Source: Euborellia annulipes (lineage: Eukaryota; Arthropoda; Insecta; Dermaptera; Anisolabididae). From it: a stretch of 64,000 nt of DNA. Positions 23,396 through 33,808 of the stretch are shown piece after piece. The notes under the pieces were generated by a model. That model made no database searches and had not been told where the DNA came from. It was given only the letters and a program-made list of their open reading frames with translations. Position numbers and translations under genes: made by a program. How positions within the stretch are numbered: the first letter of the stretch is position 1; each line of letters opens with the position of its first letter. Location: contig JAKCPI010028533.1 in the NCBI GenBank assembly GCA_023213315.1, forward strand, positions 1-64,000. The letters are read 5' to 3'.

Positions 23396-23497
23396 AATAT
23401 ATTTTTTGCTGGTGGCTTGAGTGACTGGAAATCAAACTAGGGCATCTCCGGGACATGGTCACTCGAACCACTAGCAAAAAAGTAAATATATTCGTAG
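23391..23497 (-). repeat. tRNA-like inverted repeat
   Basis: On the minus strand GCTAGTGGTTCGAGTGACC and AGTTTGATTTCC resemble A and B boxes. The ends (ctatgaatatattttttgct / agcaaaaaagtaaatatat) pair with each other. Probably a SINE head remnant. Confidence 0.4.
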
Positions 23498-23585
23498 TAA
23501 AAAAAATTCAAGATATTTTTTATTTATAAATTCCTAATTTAAATGAATAAAACTTTAAAAAGATTGATATTAAAATATTCCGAAC

Positions 23586-23854
23586 CAGTGGCGTCATTTG
23601 GGGGGGGGGCAGGGGGGCATTTGCCCCCCCCAAGGGCTCTGATTTTTATAAAATTTTATATTATTCTAAATAAAATACTCCAAAATACATCTACGAGTAT
23701 ACAAATTGTACAAAATTAAACAATTAATTAAATTAAAAATGTTTTGGCCAAATTTGAGAACCCGTTTGTAAGTAAATTTTAAGAAAAAAAAAATGTTTGC
23801 CCCCCCCAAGAAAAAATTTGCCCCCCCTAAGAAAAAGTTGAAATGACGCCACTG
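23586..23854. mobile_element. hAT-type MITE (TSD ttccgaac)
   Basis: CAGTGGCGTCATTTGG ... AAATGACGCCACTG flanked by ttccgaac (23578-23585, 23855-23862). G and C runs lie just inside both ends. The 124-codon minus frame crossing it is spurious. Confidence 0.93.
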
Positions 23855-23933
23855 TTCCGAACGTGGGTCTGATAAGAAGAATGAACAGCTAAACATCAAG
23901 ATCGCTGCAAACAAGAAATGGCAAGCCAGCCTT

Positions 23934-24216
23934 TGAAAAAAATACTGTTGAACTTCACCCGGAAGTCTTCGATAAATGAAATTTTTAAAATATAGAAATG
24001 CATATGTTAAGTCTTGGCAACAGCAGCCAAAAAAAAACAATAAAATAAAAAATATTTCCTTTTATTTTTTTGAGTTTAAAATAGAAAGGAGTGACGAATT
24101 CATTCAGGAAACCCTAGGGGGCCAAAAGGCAGAAAAAATTCCAAAACAAACGAGGAAAATAAATAAAAAGTAAACTATAGTATTAATAATAAATGAAATT
24201 TCCCAACCTAAATCCA
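23934..24216. repeat. Segmental duplication, copy 1 (empty site)
   Basis: Matches 24524-25008 in order (tgttgaacttcacccggaag, agtcttggcaacagc, gaattcattcaggaaaccct, aacgaggaaaat). It lacks the MITE present in copy 2, so it preserves the pre-insertion sequence (gcatatgttaagtcttgg). Confidence 0.85.
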
Positions 24217-24429
24217 TTTATAAAAAATAAAGAAAACCTCTCTTAAAAGAGCAAAAAAGAAAATCTTTCTTTTTCCTCCCCCTCCTCCAAATGACAGATT
24301 TAAGAGTTTTAAAATAAATACCTAAATTAATCAAATCAAAAATCTGAATTGATTAAACTAATTTAATTAAATTTTTAATTGAAAATCTGATTTTTCATCA
24401 AATCAGATTTTTGATAAGAGAGTGATAAT

Positions 24430-24506
24430 TATGTACTGTCAATTTAAATAAATAGAGACGGAGTCTAAATGGCATTCGATGCCGAAAAAGACCTTAAATA
24501 AAAAAA
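24430..24506 (+). mobile_element. SINE-B tail
   Basis: 'aaataaatagagacggagtctaaatggcattcgatgccgaaaaagacctt' followed by A-rich sequence: the 3' half only. Confidence 0.7.
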
Positions 24507-24523
24507 AAAAACTTTGGATGAAA

Positions 24524-25008
24524 AAAAAGCTGTTGAACGTCACCCGGAAGTCATCTATAATTGGAATTTTAAAAATATAGAAATTCATATGTCAAGAGCG
24601 GATCCAGAGTAGTTATTCCCCCTCCGGGGAAGTAATCCGGTGTGAATGGTCGCACAGCAGACAACTTTCTCTATCGGTAATTTAAAGTTGGTTTCAGTAC
24701 TTTATATACAAATCAAATTTTGAAGAATTAATTTTTAAAATATTATAATACAAATAAAATTTAATTCCCAAAAAATATTTTTCTCAAATTTCTCTTCCTG
24801 TATCCGCTCTTGTCATATGAAAAGTCTTGGCAACAACATGCCAAAAAAAACTATAGATTAAAAAATATTTCCTTTTGTTTGAGTTTAAAATAGTAAAGAG
24901 TGATGAATTCATTCAGGAAACTCTACGGGGCCAAAAGTTAGAAAAATTCCAAAAGAAACGAGGAAAATATATAAAAAGTACTAATTATGAAATTTCACAA
25001 CCTATATC
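24524..25008. repeat. Segmental duplication, copy 2 (with MITE)
   Basis: The counterpart of 23934-24216, about 590 bp downstream in the same orientation, carrying a 220-bp hAT-2 MITE plus its duplication. Both copies continue to 'gaaatttc(c/a)caacct'. Confidence 0.85.
24593..24812. mobile_element. hAT-2 MITE (TSD tcatatgt/tcatatga)
   Basis: CAAGAGCGGATCCAGAG ... GTATCCGCTCTTG, flanks matching 7 of 8. The paralogous duplication without the insert confirms the boundaries. It contains the Repeat A head (aatccggtgtgaatggtcgc). Confidence 0.92.
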
Positions 25009-25038
25009 TCTGTATATATAAAAAATACATCCATTTAT

Positions 25039-25240
25039 AAAAAATCTGGTGTGTAAAATTTATAAACATGGGAAAATATTTATATTCTGTTATCATAGCA
25101 ACAATTACTCCTATTTTTCCTATAAAGTGCAAGAGTAAAGTGGACTTCATATGATTTCAATGGCAAAATGAGAATATACATTTTAAAGAGCATCTAAAAA
25201 ATATTGAAAATCGAAAAAAACTGAAAAAGGTATCATTAAA
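25039..25240 (+). mobile_element. Repeat A, internally deleted
   Basis: 'aaaaaatctggtgtg' joins directly to 'taaaatttataaacatggg', so most of the 5' hairpin is lost. It continues to 'gaaaaaaactgaaaaagg' and stops. Confidence 0.8.
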
Positions 25241-25269
25241 TCAGATTTTTGATAAGTAAGAGAGTGAAA

Positions 25270-25358
25270 CTCATAGTAGGTGCTATCAATTTAGATAAAT
25301 AGAGACCTAAATGGCCATAGATATCGAAAATGACCTTAAATAAAAAATAAAAAAAAAT
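25270..25358 (+). mobile_element. SINE-B tail
   Basis: 'ataaatagagacctaaatggccatagatatcgaaaatgacct' plus A-rich tail. Confidence 0.65.
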
Positions 25359-25475
25359 AGTAGGTACTTTTTTTGCAAAAAAAAAAAATAAATAAATAAA
25401 TAAAAAAATATTCCTAAAATTATTCTCTGCAGCGGCGTAACCAGCCTTTGAGGGCGGGGGGGGGGCGAAGCTTAA

Positions 25476-25562
25476 CTAGGGCGCCGATTTTCCAGGGGGC
25501 TCCGCCCCCTGGACCCCCTTGCTCGCCTTCGGCGAGCAATTGCCCGCCTTCGGCGGGCAAAT
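25476..25562. repeat. Tandem GC hairpins
   Basis: GGGGGCTCCGCCCCC, GCTCGCCTTCGGCGAGC and GCCCGCCTTCGGCGGGC stand in a row. This is the same style of block as 16745-16860. Confidence 0.75.
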
Positions 25563-25599
25563 TTCTTGCATCCTGTAATTTCCTCAGCGAATTTGTTTA

Positions 25600-25769
25600 T
25601 TTTTTTTTTTTAAAAAAAACATTCACACTTTTCTCATTCACACTCACACTCACACACACATTCACACAGTCTTTTCGGCAACTTAGGCCATTTAAGACTT
25701 TAAACGATATCCGTTATTGATAATATACACATATTAGGGGTCCAGGCATTCTTATTTAAGCCATTTGCC
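25600..25769 (-). mobile_element. SINE-A, head-truncated
   Basis: Has the tail microsatellite, GCCGAAAAGACTGTGTG (minus strand), the 'gttatc' block and 'ggcttaaataag'. It stops before the tRNA-related head. Confidence 0.8.
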
Positions 25770-25984
25770 AATTTGTTTATATTTACATGTTTTTTAATGA
25801 CACCTGTATGATTTTGTTTTGATTTTTCTTTGCTTTTAAGAAAAATGTCGTTTTCTTCTGTGATTATTTCAAAAACTATTCAGTTTTCGAAAAAATATCA
25901 AAGAATAAATACTTTTTAAAATTTAGTATTTTATCATAATATGACAAATAAATTGAAAATTTCGAAATTTCTGAAAAAACTTAT

Positions 25985-26165
25985 TAGGTAAAGTACTACT
26001 TCCAAGTGACGAATTTAATCCAAAAGTTGATAGAAATCTACAATTTTAGTGTAAGGAGCATATACCAAATTTCATCGATCTAGCTGCTTTGGTTTTTAAG
26101 CAATCGTGCTCACACACACACCCAGACGTAATTCCAATAGAATATACGAGAAAGTCTCGGGGAAG
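25985..26165. repeat. Dispersed repeat with CAAATTTCATCGATC core and CA tract
   Basis: 'taccaaatttcatcgatctagctgc', then 'aagcaatcgtgctcacacacacac'. The layout resembles the Repeat A core (aaatttcaacctcctagctc ... gttcacagacag). Confidence 0.5.
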
Positions 26166-26176
26166 TCATTCACCAT

Positions 26177-26333
26177 GTTTTTTTTTAACACACACTTTTT
26201 TCCCATTCACACTCACACACACATGCACACAGTCTTTTCGGCAACTTAGGCCATATAAGACTTTGACTTTGACATTTGGTATTCAAATGGCTTAAATAAA
26301 ATCATCGGACTGCCTGGGATCCGAACCCCCGAT
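26177..26333 (-). mobile_element. SINE-A with internal deletion
   Basis: The tail and GCCGAAAAGACTGTGTG are followed by a deletion to 'aaatggcttaaataaaatcatcggactgcc' and the degenerate B-box 'ggatccgaacccccg'. Confidence 0.8.
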
Positions 26334-26597
26334 TAGAGCCCTGGACGGGTACGGGTTGGCCCGTTACCCGCCCGGCCCGCGGCCCGGGCCGGGCGGGCTT
26401 TGGAGGCCATGAAAAAATTACGGGCGGGTAGCAAGTCTAAATAAATGGGTTCGGGCGGACGGGCATGCAAATGAAATTTTATTTAAAAATTGCTAGACAT
26501 TCGTTCATTCATTCACTAAATCTCGGGCGGGAATGGGCGGGTTTGAAAAAATTCCGGGCGAGCTCGGGCGGGCCTGAAGAATGGTAAAAGCCCTTTC
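26333..26597. repeat. CGGGCGGG-rich repeat
   Basis: Multiple CGGGCGGG and GCCCGCCCGGCCCGC motifs make this one of the most GC-rich stretches of the window. It probably belongs to a hAT-like family, truncated at the right by Repeat A sequence. Confidence 0.5.
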
Positions 26598-26752
26598 ATT
26601 TTGAGAAGATCGAAAAAAATGAAAAACTACATCAGTAAAATACTAGTACATTTTGGCCGATTTTGATTAAAAGCTTATTTTCAAGGTCCCGGGGGTGTTT
26701 AACTTAAATATAACATTTCAGTCTCATAGCTCGATTCCTTCATGCTTAAAAA
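26598..26752 (+). mobile_element. Repeat A middle fragment
   Basis: Begins 'cattttgagaagatcg' and ends 'cttcatgcttaaaa'; both termini are missing. Confidence 0.75.
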
Positions 26753-27399
26753 AATTTTGAATTTCAAAAAGTTAAATATTAAGGCTTATACGAATCCTGA
26801 GTAAATCTCCACAGCCATAAAACATCAAATTAAGGCTTATATATTGCAAAATAAAAAAAATTTTAATTATAAAGCCTCTATATACGTTATTTATTATTTT
26901 TGGAATTAAATTCATTTAAAATAGTAGAATTCAAGTTGTAATATAATTTTAAAAGAAAACAATCAATTTTTTAAGACAATCGATGAAAAGAATATGATAA
27001 AATCACATTCGCTGGGCTATATCTTAGAGGCCGTAGGGCGCCTATGCCGGTTTCGGGGGGCGCCAAGGTCTCGATGCGCCTGGGGCGGGGGGGCTCGAGC
27101 CCCCCTGGTTACGCCACTGATTCTCTGGTATTCAGATTATGGACAATGGTGTATAAAATAGCAAATAAACGATTCCTACTGTATAGTGAATATTAATAAT
27201 ATCTATCAATAATTCAGATGACAAGGTTTTGATATTGTTTAATTTTAAATTAGAATGATTGACATTGTTATTGAATCCACTCAAAGGGTATTACGGATCC
27301 GCCCAAATCATCGATTAAATTTATTGATTTGTTAAATGATTTATTGATCACTCAATATTTGAATAACTATGAGGATATAATGCTGATTGTATATATTGT

Positions 27400-27560
27400 A
27401 GCTTAAGAGGCCCTCACATTTGCAAAATGATTCATAAAAATCGCATTTTTGCACAAAAAAAGCGATTTTTATGAATCATTTAAAAATTTTCAAAAAGAGT
27501 TGAAATTTTTTGCCGATGTCAAAATTTTGAATTATGGAAGCTAGTGTGAGGAGGCTGACA
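27400..27560. repeat. Old repeat end with a 20-bp perfect hairpin
   Basis: Arms 27425-27444 and 27462-27481 (AAATGATTCATAAAAATCGC and its complement) enclose 17 nt. 'aagaggccctcacatttgc' at 27403 and 'ccaagtgtgagggccccttt' at 30059-30078 look like diverged inverted ends of one older element. Confidence 0.5.
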
Positions 27561-27845
27561 AAAATTTGCGCAAAATTCCTTCATTCTGTCAAGAGCACAA
27601 GGGAAGACTCATTGAAACCCCTATGAAAAAAAAAATAAACCACGGAAGGGGATGCGAACAATCTTTCCTACTCCATTGTATCGAGGAATGTAGTTACAGG
27701 GCCGTTGCCAGAGGGAGGGAAGAGTGGAATATGTGGGCCCCCACCCCCGCCCTAAATTCCAAAAAAATATATTCTATGAAACATGTAGACCGGGGATGAG
27801 CAACCCGCGGCCCGTTAAACATGTTTATGCGGCCCGCCAAGCATA

Positions 27846-28000
27846 TTGAAAATAAATATTTTTTATTTTAATTTTGTCATTTCAACCATGAAATTGATCA
27901 AAAATGACCACCGATCAAGACTGAGTGATGCACGATTAGGAAGCTCCGTACATGTAGCTAGCACATCAATTCCGGCTGATATTGATCAGTTTCTTATTGA
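27846..28000 (+). pseudogene. hAT transposase C-terminal fragment
   Basis: The open frame reads KLIKNDHRSRLSDARLGSSV and then HVASTSIPADIDQFLIEK. This matches the C-terminal end of hAT transposases (K-SRYRxxLTDEHLxxxLRIAxTxxxPDIDxLV), which forms part of the catalytic/dimerisation region. Upstream exons and catalytic residues are absent. The frame is cut by Repeat A at 28001 and resumes after it with codons for QCPISH and a stop. Confidence 0.75.
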
Positions 28001-28675
28001 AAAATCTGGTGTGACTGGCGCACAGCACACAACTTTCTCTTACCTTCGGTAATCGAAAGTTATGTTCTGTGCTTGTCACACCAGATTTTTTGTGTCGACA
28101 TGTATTTAGTTTCCGACAGTAGGGTACAATTGAATTCAAGATGTAAAATTTATAAGTATGGGAAAATATTTATATTTTGTTACCATGGCAACCATTTCTC
28201 GTATCTTCCCTATGAAATACAAGAGTAAAGTGGTCTTCAGAAGATTTCAATTGCAAAATGAGAATATACATTTTAAAGAGAATCTAAAAAATAATTGATT
28301 TTTGAATTTAAAAAAAAATCGTTGGAGCAAATTTTGAGAAAATCGAAAAAAACTGAAAAAGTACATCAGTAAAGTACTAGTAATCTTTGGCCGATTTTGA
28401 TTAAAAGCTTATTTTTCCGGTCCCGGGGGGTGTTTAACTTAAATATAAAATTTCAACCTCATAGCTCAATTCCTTCATGCTTAAAATGGAACACACACAC
28501 ACACACCCACCCACCCACCCACAGACAGACCATGTCGCGAAAACCACTTTTTTGGATTCAGGGGACCTCAAAACGTGAAGATCCATCAAAATCTCGACAT
28601 CGAATTTTTGACATGAAACCAATACTTTCTCTCTATATATATATTACATATATACATAGGTAAGAGAAAGTAAAA
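28001..28675 (+). mobile_element. Repeat A, full-length, inserted in the hAT frame
   Basis: Hairpin start, perfect X-box GTTACCATGGCAAC (28179-28192), palindrome, CACCC microsatellite, core and 3' hairpin with GGTAAGAGAAAGTAAAA. The host frame on either side joins in an A run without a recognisable duplication. Confidence 0.95.
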
Positions 28676-28699
28676 ACAGTGCCCAATTTCTCATTAAAA

Positions 28700-28750
28700 A
28701 GAAAGGTTGAAGAGGAAAGCAGCCAGGCTGCTTTCCTCTTCAACCTTTCT
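28700..28750. repeat. 25-bp perfect hairpin
   Basis: Arms 28700-28724 and 28726-28750 (AGAAAGGTTGAAGAGGAAAG... and complement) are separated by one base. It lies inside the hAT element just after the transposase stop. Confidence 0.9.
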
Positions 28751-29049
28751 TCAATTCTACACAGCCACTTTCTACATTAAATTCTCATTAAAAATTTCAA
28801 GTAAATTCGTTTTTCTGTTCTTTTCTTGTTTGTTTTTATTTTCCATTAAAATTTGTATATAAAATTTTTACTTTTTTTTAAATTTTATATTTTTTGATTC
28901 TAATGTTTATTATAAATAAAGTTTTGTAAATTATTAATAAGTGTTACTTTATGTGCAGCCCGCCAAAAAATTTTAAAATATAAATTAGCCCGTTGATTAA
29001 AAAGGTTGCTCACCCCTGATGTAGACTATAATATAATTTTTTTTTTTAA

Positions 29050-29125
29050 TTTCATTTAAAGTCTTTTTCGGCAGCGAAGGCAATTTAGACCCCGTCTCTA
29101 TTTATTTGGTAGCCAATTCAATTGA
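29050..29125 (-). mobile_element. SINE tail, split by Repeat A
   Basis: The SINE-B type tail (tctttttcggcagcg, gaccccgtctctatttattt) reaches 'caattg'. The head continues after Repeat A at 29796 as a SINE-A-like tRNA portion, so one element was probably split. Confidence 0.6.
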
Positions 29126-29795
29126 AAAAAATCTGGTGTGACTGGCGCACAGCACACAACTTTCTCTTACCTTCGGTAATCGAAAGTTGTGTACTGTGCT
29201 TGTCTCACCAGATTTTTTGTGTCGACATGTGTTTAGTTTCCGACAGTACGATACATTCGATTTTCAAGATGTAAAATTTATAAGTATGGGAAAAAAATAT
29301 TTATATTTTGTTAACATGGCAACCATTTCTCCTATCTTTTCTATGGGGTACAAGAGTAAAGTGGTCTTCAGAAGATTTCAATCACAAAATGAGAATATAC
29401 ATTTTATCGAGAATCTAAAAAATAATTGATTTTTGAATTTAAAAAAAAATCGTTGGAGCAAATTTTGAGAAAATCGAAAAAAACTGAAAAAGTGCATCAG
29501 TAAAGTACTACTACTCTTTGGTCGATTTTGTTCAAAAGCTTCGTGTCACGTCCCATGGGGGTGCCTAACTTAAATATAAAATTTCTACCTCCTAGCTCAA
29601 TTCGTTCTTGAGATATTTTGTTCACAGACAGATACACACACAGACAGACCATGTCGCGAAAACCACTTTTTTGGATTCAGGGGACCTCAAAACGTGAAGA
29701 TCCATCAAAATCTCGACATCGAATTTTTGACATGAATCCAATACTTTCTCTCTCTATATATATTAACATATATATAGAGGTAAGAGAAAGTAAAA
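29126..29795 (+). mobile_element. Repeat A, full-length (CAGA subtype)
   Basis: Complete from hairpin to GGTAAGAGAAAGTAAAA. The microsatellite has CAGA/CACA units (29625-29650). The X-box is mutated to GTTAACATGGCAAC. Confidence 0.95.
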
Positions 29796-29869
29796 ATTGT
29801 CGCATGAGACCGCGACTCTTGGTATAAAAGGCCAGCACGCTACCCACTTCACCAAGGCCCGAGAGCAAG
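29796..29869 (-). mobile_element. SINE head (tRNA-like)
   Basis: On the minus strand it reads GGGCCTTGGTGAAGTGGGTAGC ... ccaagagtcgcgg, the tRNA-related half of a SINE-A type head. Confidence 0.65.
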
Positions 29870-30079
29870 TTTTAAATTTATACAAGTAATTTGTATAAAT
29901 ATAATATAATATAAAATTTTGGTATGGCTTATGGTCGAAAGCCAAATAAATGAAAAAAAAAAAAAAAAAATTGTACAAAATTTTTGTGTAGTGTGAGGGG
30001 TTGACGAACATTCAATATTTTTCACAAAAATCTAGATCAAAATTTTGAGACTTTTTTCCAAGTGTGAGGGCCCCTTTAG

Positions 30080-30937
30080 TGAAATTATGATATTTCGTTA
30101 AGGCCTAACGCCTGGCTTTAAATGCATAAAAATAATAACTACAAAATACCTTTTATTATTTTATAAATAATAGATTAGTACTCGTTACTTCTTAAATATT
30201 AATAAGATATTCAATTTGTCTAATAAATTCCGACATTGACATTGAGATATTCAATTCAAGGAGGGAAGGATTTGAAAATTCTTAATCTCATAAATAAATA
30301 ATACAAAGCAATTTTTTTTTATCTCATGCACTTGTAATCTTATCTAAAAAATAATATTGCTACTCTTTTTGAGACTAAGAGAGAAGGGGAAGGTAAATAG
30401 TAAATCAACAAGGATAATCCTAGCCCAATCAAGTAAGGCAGAACACCAAATATTTCTTACTTGCCAAAAAATTATTCATTATGATCTTACTGATACGTAT
30501 AATAATAACAAGGGGAAACATAAGCAGTTAGGGAGGGAAGGGGTTTCACGTTTGCTTACTTTTGTTGACATAGGGAATTGATTACGTCAGCACTTTAAAA
30601 GTCAAACCAAAAATATTCCTTTAAAAAAATTGCGAAGCGGTTACATAAGTAGAGGTTAGCGGTTTCTTAATTTTTTTTTTTTTTTTTTTTTTTTTGTTAA
30701 GGATTAGGATAAAACGCCCAAAATTTGATTAAAAAAAAAAAAAAATTTGAAAAATTTAACCTTGATATGCTTACTAAAGGTTTCCAAAAAACAATCCATC
30801 AATTTTACCATATTAATTTACAAATAATATAAAATACTATCATTTTATTATATCAATGGTTCAACAAAATATTATTAATATAAATAAATGTAGAAGGGAA
30901 AGAAAGAAATCGGTGATATTATTGTTAAAAAATTTTC
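30080..30937. other. AT-rich; nothing recognised
   Basis: The stretch 30350-30600 is less repetitive and contains an open frame of 74 codons with no known motif. T and A runs follow at 30670-30745. Confidence 0.45.
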
Positions 30938-31000
30938 CAACCCGCGCGTCTTGGTATACGAGGCAGGCGCGCTACCAACTACACCAAGCCTGAGGGCAAA
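30938..31000 (-). mobile_element. SINE-A head (tRNA-like)
   Basis: Minus strand: CAGGCTTGGTGTAGTTGGTA ... gcgcgcctgcctcgtataccaag, closely matching the head of the family. Confidence 0.75.
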
Positions 31001-31154
31001 AGCTGTTTTGATATAAATAAGTTAGGATCAGCCATTTATTTTGTTAGATGAATTTTTTTCAACCATCTAATATATAATATAGTAGCCTACTCACCAAGAT
31101 ATATTCTGCAGGATGTCAGAAATTCTCTCACTTCGATTATAATAGCAGAAATTC

Positions 31155-31332
31155 ACACGTTGCTGTTGCTTTCATTGGAATACGTATTACTGAGGCGGGT
31201 TCCGGTTTCCTTCCTCAGAAGCAGGGATCATCGAGAGTGTTGGATAATTATTTGCCATGAGGTTTGAATCTGAGATGTTTTCAACTCAGGATTATAAGCT
31301 TAAGTGTTTTATCATCTTGGCTCCCCAGGTAT
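31155..31332 (-). mobile_element. SINE-C, reverse copy
   Basis: The B-box reads GATTCAAACC on the minus strand (31261-31270), followed by ccctgcttctgaggaagg and aacccgcctcagtaatacg. The order is as in 9890-10040. Confidence 0.65.
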
Positions 31333-31551
31333 TATCGTCCCATGATTGATGTAACTGTAATAAAAACAAAAAATTTTATAGTTAAATAAAAATATAATTA
31401 ATATTTATTAGATAGAGCTTAGTTGGTAAAATAATTAATATGTAAGGTTATAAAATGCCTTAATGGGAATATCGTCCCGTTTAGGATTAAAGAATTGCCA
31501 AATGTGCCTGGTTTTTTTATAGTAATTAATATTTTGCATAATATACTTGTA

Positions 31552-32639
31552 CAGTGGGCGCCAAAAGTGCCTGATCTGCCTTGAGCTTAGGCAGCCAAAA
31601 TACACAGCGGTCGGAGGAGTTGCGTTAAAAATAGATACGCCCCTTCAGTTGCATTAAAAGAGATTATTTATTTATTTTAAAAATATTTATGAATTCTAAA
31701 ATATTTTTCTAAATTTCTTCACAGATTAAAAAATCTGGTGTGACTGACGCACAGCACACAACTTTCTCTTACCTTCGGTAATCGAAAGTTGTGTACTGTG
31801 CTGTCACACCAGATTTTTTGTGTCGACATGTATTTAGTTTCCGACAGTACGGTTCATTCGATTTTCAAGATGTAAAATTTATAAGTATGGCAAAATATTT
31901 ATATTTTGTTACCATGGCAACCATTTCTCTCATCTTTTCTATGGAGTACAAGAGTAAAGTGGTCTTCAGAAGATTTCAATGACAAAATGAGAATATACAT
32001 TTTAAAGAGAATCTAAAAAATAATTGATTTTTGAATTTAAAAAAAAATCGTTGGAGCGAATTTTGAGAAAATCGAAAAAAACTGAAAAAGTGCATCAGTA
32101 AAGTACTAGTACTTTTTGGTCGATTTTGTTCAAAAGCTTCGTGTCACGTCCCATGGGGGTGCCTAACTTAAATATAAAATTTCAACTTCCTAGCTCTTTT
32201 CGTTCTTGAGATATTTTGTTCACGGACACACACACACACACACAGACAGACAGACAGACAGACCATGTCGCGAAAACCACTTTTTTGGATTCAGGGGACC
32301 TCAAAACGTGAAGATCCATCAAAATCTCGACATCGAATTTTTGACATGAATCCAATACTTTCTCTCTATATATATTAACATATTAATAGAGGTAAGAGAA
32401 AGTAAAAAAAAATTTCATAATTAAATTCTAGCAAAATATGAGAAAAAAGTTTTAATTTTATTTCATTTAATATAGAAAAAAAATATTTTATAATTCATAA
32501 ATATTTTTAAAATAAATAAATATTCTCTTTTAATGCAACTGAAGGGGCGAAGCTACTTTTAACGCAACTCATCCGACCGCTGTGCATTTTGGCTGCCTAT
32601 GCTCAAGTCATCGAGATCAGGCACTTTTGGCTCCCACTA
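31552..32639. mobile_element. Tc1/mariner-like foldback MITE (TA target)
   Basis: CAGTGGGCGCCAAAAGTGCC at the left, and the right end complementing AGTGGGAGCCAAAAGTGCC, bordered by TA dinucleotides (31550-31551, 32640-32641). The ends remain complementary for about 150 bp. Repeat A is inserted near the centre. Confidence 0.75.
31728..32408 (+). mobile_element. Repeat A, full-length (CAGA subtype)
   Basis: Hairpin, X-box GTTACCATGGCAAC (31908-31921), AAAGTACTAGTACTTT, CACA/CAGA tract (32221-32261), core and 3' hairpin. Nested in the Tc1-like MITE. Confidence 0.95.
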
Positions 32640-32790
32640 TACAGTACCTATTTACATATTTTATCGTTTAGAAGCCTTTCAGGCTTATAATGCAGTAAAT
32701 AATAAAATAAATAGGCCTAATAATATATATTAAACTGAGAAAAATAGAAGTAGGATTAATTAAGTAGTAATTAGTTTTTAAATAATTTCC

Positions 32791-33150
32791 ATTTTTACTT
32801 TCTCTTACCTATGTATATATGTAATATATATATATATAGAGAAAGTATTGGATTCATGTCAAAAATTTGATGTCCAGATTTTGATGGATCTTCACGTTTT
32901 GAGGTCCCCTGAATCCAAAAAAGTGGTTTTCGCGACATGGTCTGTCTGTGGGTGGGTGGGTGTGTGGGTGTGTGTTCAATTTTAAGCATGAAGGAATTGA
33001 GCTACGAGGTTGAAATTTTATATTTAAGTTAAACACCCCCCGGGATCGGAAAAAAAGCTTTTAATCAAAATCGGTCAAAGAGTACTAGTACTTTACTGAT
33101 GTACTTTTTCAGTTTTTTTCGATTTTCTCAAAATTTGCTCCAAAGATTTT
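32791..33150 (-). mobile_element. Repeat A, 5'-truncated (CACCC subtype)
   Basis: Present from the 3' hairpin to 'ttgctccaaagattttttt'. It then joins the 3' end of a second copy in the same orientation, forming a partial tandem. Confidence 0.93.
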
Positions 33151-33152
33151 TT

Positions 33153-33808
33153 TTTTACTTTCTCGTACCTCTATATATATGTTAATATATAGAGAGAGAA
33201 AGTATTGGATTCATGTCAAAAATTCGATGTCGAGATTTTGATGGATCTTCACGTTTTGAGGTCCCCTGAATCCAAAAAAGTGGTTTTCGCGACATGGTCT
33301 GTCTGTGTGTCTGTGTGTGTGTCTGTCTGTGTGTGTGTCTGTGAACAAAATATCTCAAGAACGAAAAGAGCTAGGAAGTTGAAATTTTATATTTAAGTTA
33401 GGCACCCCCATGGGACGTGACACGAAGCTTTTGAACAAAATCGACCAAAGAGTACTAGTACTTTACTGATTCACTTTTTCAGTTTTTTTCGATTTTCTCT
33501 AAATTTGCTCCAACGATTTTTTTTTTAATTCAAAAATCAATTATTTTTTAGATTCTCTATAAAATGTATATTCTCATTTTGTCATTGAAATCTTCTGAAG
33601 ACCACTTTATAGGGAAGATAGGAGAAATGGTTTCCATGGTAACAAAATATAAATATTTTCCCATACTTATAAATTTTACATCTGAATTCATATGTTCCGT
33701 ACTGTCGGGAACTAAATATACGTCGACACAAAAAAATCTGGTGTGACAAGCACAGAACACAACTTTCGATTATCGAAGGTAAGAGAAAGCCAGTCACACC
33801 AGATTTTT
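33153..33808 (-). mobile_element. Repeat A, full-length (CAGA subtype)
   Basis: Complete from the 3' hairpin to the 5' hairpin, though the 5' hairpin arms are shortened at 33780-33790. The X-box is GTTTCCATGGTAAC, one mismatch. Confidence 0.93.

Larger units (their letters stand above)
25430..27119. mobile_element. Composite hAT-type element (TSD attctctg)
   Basis: CAGCGGCGTAACCAG at the left and CTGGTTACGCCACTG at the right, with attctctg at 25422-25429 and 27120-27127. The 1.69-kb interior is a graveyard: GC hairpins, two SINE-A copies, a repeat with a CAAATTTCATCGATC core, a CGGGCGGG-rich repeat and a Repeat A middle fragment. There is no transposase. Confidence 0.9.
27791..29018 (+). mobile_element. 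hAT element with transposase remnant (TSD atgtagac)
   Basis: CGGGGATGAGCAACC ... GGTTGCTCACCCCTG flanked by atgtagac (27783-27790, 29019-29026). Interior GCGGCCCGCC blocks lie near each end. It carries the last codons of a hAT transposase and a full Repeat A insertion, plus a 25-bp-arm hairpin at 28700-28750. Confidence 0.93.

Noticed and set aside
29618..29827. Recurring frame MSRKPLFWIQGTSKREDPSK in many Repeat A copies
   Set aside because: It recurs because the DNA repeat recurs. It begins in a microsatellite, the opposite strand is equally open, and copies carry frame-neutral and frame-breaking changes alike. A dN/dS test over many copies would settle it.
27403..30078. One 2.7-kb element bounded by GGCCCTCACA / TGTGAGGGCC
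   Set aside because: The ends are only loosely complementary and no target duplication is convincing; listed only as a possible old element.
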